The translations under genes and the position numbers were made by a program. Below the pieces are notes generated by a model, which had not been told where the DNA came from, did not search any database, and saw only the letters and a list, made by a program, of their open reading frames with translations. A stretch of DNA of 64,000 bases from Rotaria macrura (taxonomy: Eukaryota; Rotifera; Eurotatoria; Philodinida; Philodinidae). Where the stretch lies: contig OENT01000562.1 in NCBI GenBank assembly GCA_900239685.1, positions 34,223-98,222 on the forward strand, written 5' to 3'. Position 1 is the first letter of the stretch. Each line of letters begins with the position of its first letter. This document shows, piece by piece, positions 60,760-64,000 of the stretch.

Positions 60760-61085
60760 AGCACGGTGGTAAATGACCGTATACAGAGAGATACGGCAAA
60801 ATACATATGGTCGAATATTACGATCATATATCCCCGTGTCGTATATGGGGAAAGACAACGATATACGGAGAGAAAAACGATCGTTTATGGTGCCCCTATA
60901 CAAAATCCGTAAATGGTTTCGATTTTCCACCGTATTTCTCCATACACGACACGGCGATATACGACCGTAATACTGGACCATGTAAAACGCTCCCCATACG
61001 GCCGTTAGCAGTCGTATTGGGAGCGTATAATGTGTTGGCAGCCGTATACCAAGTCCGTAATCTTCGACCTGGGAAGTCATATTTT
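60760..61085. repeat. Cluster of CCGTATA / TATACGG motifs
   Basis: About a dozen copies of CCGTA, CGTAT or their complements occur in both orientations within 325 bp, at irregular spacing, in a block richer in G+C than its flanks. Both strands stay open for 90-130 codons here, which follows from the motif rather than from a gene. The arrangement allows many alternative hairpins. Confidence 0.6.
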
Positions 61086-61134
61086 TGAAAGACTGTCTCC
61101 TCTTCCAGAGTAACGACCCATGTCCTAGAAATTG

Positions 61135-62690
61135 CTAAAAAAATTGCCGATTAATCGATATATATGGAAACGATAATCATTAGCTGAAACGCGATTAATT
61201 GCTTATTTTTAATGATATTTTTAGCGATTATTACGATTAATCGCCGATTTTTGTTTTAATATTTTAATATTAAAAAATAATCATTTGAAAAAAAAACATT
61301 GAAAAGGCGTTCCAGATTCATAAAAAGTCTGTTGTAAGAAACAAAATTATGGAAAAAGAATTCTATAACTTCTTGAATCGTCTCTTTCCTCTGCTCTCCC
61401 TTACACTGCTCTAGAGTCACTTCTACATCTTGCATCCGCGTTATCCAATTTGATGTTTAAATATTAACTCTGTTATCCCTTTGATTCAAACTCGATACTC
61501 GCAGTTTGGAAGACTGGTGCATTATCCATTAGACCACTTAGACATGTTTATCTTAGTTTGAAAAAGTTATATAAATTAAACCGAACAGTAACCAAAAAGT
61601 ATTTTAAAGATTTTTTCTCTTTAATTTTAATCTTGTTTCTCTTTATGTCGAGCAAACAGACGATTATTATCATAGGTATTAATTTACCTTTATTATTCAC
61701 TTATAATAAAAGATAAATGTAAATATAATACGTATATCTATGGAATAAAGATAAATAAACGAAATCTTATTTCAAAAGGTGAAGATAAATGAAACGTATC
61801 TTTTAAAAGTAAAGATAAGTAAAATCTTTATTTGAAAAAAAAAGAAAGTAATACTATTAAACAAAACAAAGCTGAAGAATATCTTTTATGATAAAATATA
61901 TAGTGAATAAAAATGTTTGAGATTATGAAACTATTAATTAAATGTAATCCACAAACATCTCTTATATTTCTTCCTCTTTTACGTACTTTCTCATTAAAAA
62001 ATATATTCCCTTTCCTTCATTTAATTTAATCTTTTTTCGTATTTTGCGAAAAATAAATTATTTATTTAGTTTATTTTTCGACATTGAGTTTTTAATTTAA
62101 AAGAAAGCCTTCGGCAATTCTGAGAACGGCATAAAACACATTCATTTCTTTCTAGTCATGATTATGGGTCGTTGAAACGCGTTCATCATGTCAAAGATTT
62201 CATTCTTAGGGTTTTTCTCTAGAAAACGTCAAAGAATCCGAATGAGCTTAATGATAGATAACAAGAAAGTTAATAGATTCGAATCTCTTTGCCTACAAGT
62301 TTAAAATTTTCTGTAATCACTGCGCCCTATTTGAAGCCATATAGTACACTAATGATTCAAAAAACATTATTTTAAAAGATACACATAATATGTTTTGCTT
62401 CAGAATATATTTTCTATTGGCGTTGCTACTTTTTGTAGTTTTTCAATCGCAGACGGTTTTTGCCGTTGATACAATAATGTTCTTGGGGAACAAAAAATAC
62501 CGATTAATCACGATTTATCGCTCCAATTTTCTGCGATTAAGAATAAGATAAATCGAGTTTCTTTACCAAATCACGATAAAATCTGATTTTATCACAGATT
62601 TTTTGACATATTTCGATTAATCGCGATTTTTCGTGCACTTTTCGATAAATCACCGAAATCGCGGCGATTTTGACGATATGGGATTTATTA
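61135..62690. repeat. ATTAATCG-rich blocks bounding a 1.2 kb A+T-rich core
   Basis: Motifs such as CGATTAATCG, GATTAATCAC and GCGATTAAT cluster at 61135-61255 and again at 62490-62665, with little between. Paired blocks like these occur near the ends of some hAT elements. No symmetrical ends or target duplication could be fixed, so the element call is tentative. Confidence 0.4.
61472..61543 (-). pseudogene. tRNA-like sequence (degenerate, TCC anticodon)
   Basis: The minus strand shows a D-arm-like GTGGTCTAATGGATAATGC, an anticodon arm with loop CTTCCAA (anticodon TCC, glycine) and a 4/5 paired stem. A T-loop-like GTTTGAATC follows. The acceptor and T stems do not pair well. It is most likely a tRNA pseudogene or the head of a tRNA-derived SINE, not a working tRNA. 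Confidence 0.45.
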
Positions 62691-62755
62691 CTGGTGCAGA
62701 GCAAACAAAGTCTGCAGAAAAAGACGAATCAATGTCAAAAAATCCACTTGTGTGC

Positions 62756-62756
62756 N
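62756..62756 (+). other. Ambiguous base (N)
   Basis: The only undetermined base in the window, next to the ATTAATCG-rich block; probably an assembly ambiguity in a repeat. Confidence 0.99.
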
Positions 62757-63164
62757 ATCGAAGTTCACTATTGGCTTTAGTCAGCCATTATCGTTTGCTT
62801 ATCGTCACATACCAACAACGATCTCGAAAACCCGACTTGGGCGCAAGAAAAAATAGAACTAAAATTCCTATCCGTCTTTACTACTTCAAAATGAGATTAG
62901 TGAGAATCCTCGAAAAAGAGTCCCCCTGCAAAACCTACAAAGTGCATTTTCTATTATTGATTCGATGAATCATCGGGGCCTGATCCTGTACTAGATGATA
63001 CGATCAAAAGTTAACTGCAACTGTATTGCCAGCATCAACAGATGTCACTGATTTACGCTAAGCCTATTCATTCAAATTATTCTTTTCATTCTTCTATCAT
63101 CTATTACATAATACGTCCGATAACAGATTCACATGATTGATTTTTTTGTTGATTATATATACTA

Positions 63165-63410
63165 AGGTCGAAAAGTACCGGCCGGGTAGCGCTGTAAAAC
63201 ACTGGAATATGCTTGAAACTTGGAAACAGGATTCCGGGGAACGTATTCGGGGGCCAGATTTACCCGGTTTTCCTCGGAACCGACACGAACTGAATGAATC
63301 CGGCCACCGGATTCCTATTTCTGTATTCTGGCATTTTCCCACCGGAATTGGTGTTTTTCCTGCGGGTTCACGTCGGAACTTGATGGATCCGGCAGTGGGA
63401 AGCATCAAAC
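63165..63410. repeat. GC-rich patch with repeated CCGGATTC-type motifs
   Basis: A 245-bp block of much higher G+C than its flanks, with recurring CCGG, GGATTC and GAATCC motifs. Open frames exist on both strands, but they have no family signature and no consistent splice sites. It resembles the non-coding part of a repeat element. Confidence 0.45.
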
Positions 63411-64000
63411 AGAGTATATGTATTGTTTCTTTGTTTTTCTTGGTTCATTCGTTGTTCGTCGTTCTTTGCTCAGGATCGTTATTTACTTGTATTATCATCA
63501 CAATAAACACGGGATTATATACTTATATTCCTTAGACTGAAAGTTTGGGGTCTGGAAACGGTAATTCATCTGTGTCTGTCTGTCTGTCTATAACAGCCAC
63601 TGAAACATGCATTACTGTTGCCCAAATGAACATTTCTGTGGCCCAAATGATCGTTTTTATGGCAGAAGAGACCATGTTAATGGCACAAGTGACCATTTTT
63701 ATGGTGCCTACGATGGATTACAGGATTTACTGCCGTTTCTTTTACTGCCGTTGTAAACTACTGTTTACAAATAGACTTAGAATTTTTGCATATGACGTTT
63801 CTGTTGTAGAAGTTGTATGAATAATTTAGATAAAACTTAATGATCACAGTCAAAGGAAATTTTCTTGCTTTATCTCAAAGGTTTTATTTTCATCTCAAAC
63901 GTTCGTGAATCTGATTGAAAAGTTTTTCTATAGATCTTAAGTGAGAGAAAACCTATGAGACTTTTAATTTGTTGTCTGTATGTCAAAGGTTCTATTTTCA
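63411..64000. other. Terminal stretch, no gene recognised
   Basis: A+T-rich sequence with a short (TGTC)n run near 63575. The open frame to 63820 repeats phrases such as GCCCAAATGA and looks repeat-derived. Confidence 0.5.

Noticed and set aside
60697..61088. Frames of 65-127 codons on both strands
   Set aside because: Both strands are open because of the CGTAT motif cluster; no family resemblance.

Overview
The window is animal nuclear DNA. It is strongly A+T-rich, and its genes are split by spliceosomal GT-AG introns, mostly 45-110 nt with several of 1-3 kb. The gene content is metazoan: an AP-1/AP-2 beta adaptin, WDR83/MORG1, uridine-cytidine kinase, a WAP/antistasin membrane protein, a fibrinogen-domain lectin, an ionotropic glutamate receptor relic, and a GHKL-ATPase/DUF3883 protein of the NO VEIN type. 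This mix, plus possible trans-splicing, fits a bdelloid rotifer best. That assignment is inference, not something the sequence proves.

Region 1 (2.3-19.1 kb, minus strand) holds three complete genes read in one direction: beta adaptin (19134-9577), WDR83 (9409-5311) and uridine kinase (5263-2273). The gaps between them are only 167 and 47 bp. Each gap carries a pyrimidine-tract/AG acceptor just before the next ATG, as expected for a spliced-leader operon. All splice phases of the three genes close exactly, giving 962, 325 and 237 residues. Region 2 (19.1-24.5 kb) is A+T-rich with TA microsatellites and no recognised gene. Region 3 (24.5-29.8 kb, plus) is a 12-exon single-pass membrane protein of 781 residues with a signal peptide, a WAP domain and nine antistasin-like modules.

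Region 4 (29.9-42.2 kb) is gene-poor. It contains a 1.07 kb foldback element, a GC-rich island of unknown origin, and a decayed glutamate-receptor pseudogene on the minus strand. Region 5 (42.2-45.4 kb) has two convergent secreted-protein genes: an unrecognised two-exon gene (plus) and a fibrinogen-related lectin (minus).

Region 6 (48.0-58.9 kb, minus) is a NO VEIN-like gene. Five exons join in frame from the GHKL ATPase domain to a C-terminal DUF3883 domain, but the true 5' exon is missing. Immediately upstream (59-64 kb) lies a pile of repeats: a palindromic foldback element broken by a 551-bp hAT-like MITE with a perfect 8-bp target duplication, a cluster of CGTAT-type motifs, ATTAATCG-rich blocks, a tRNA-like sequence and a GC-rich patch. 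No CRISPR array, rRNA or prokaryotic feature was seen. The window has one ambiguous base, at 62756.
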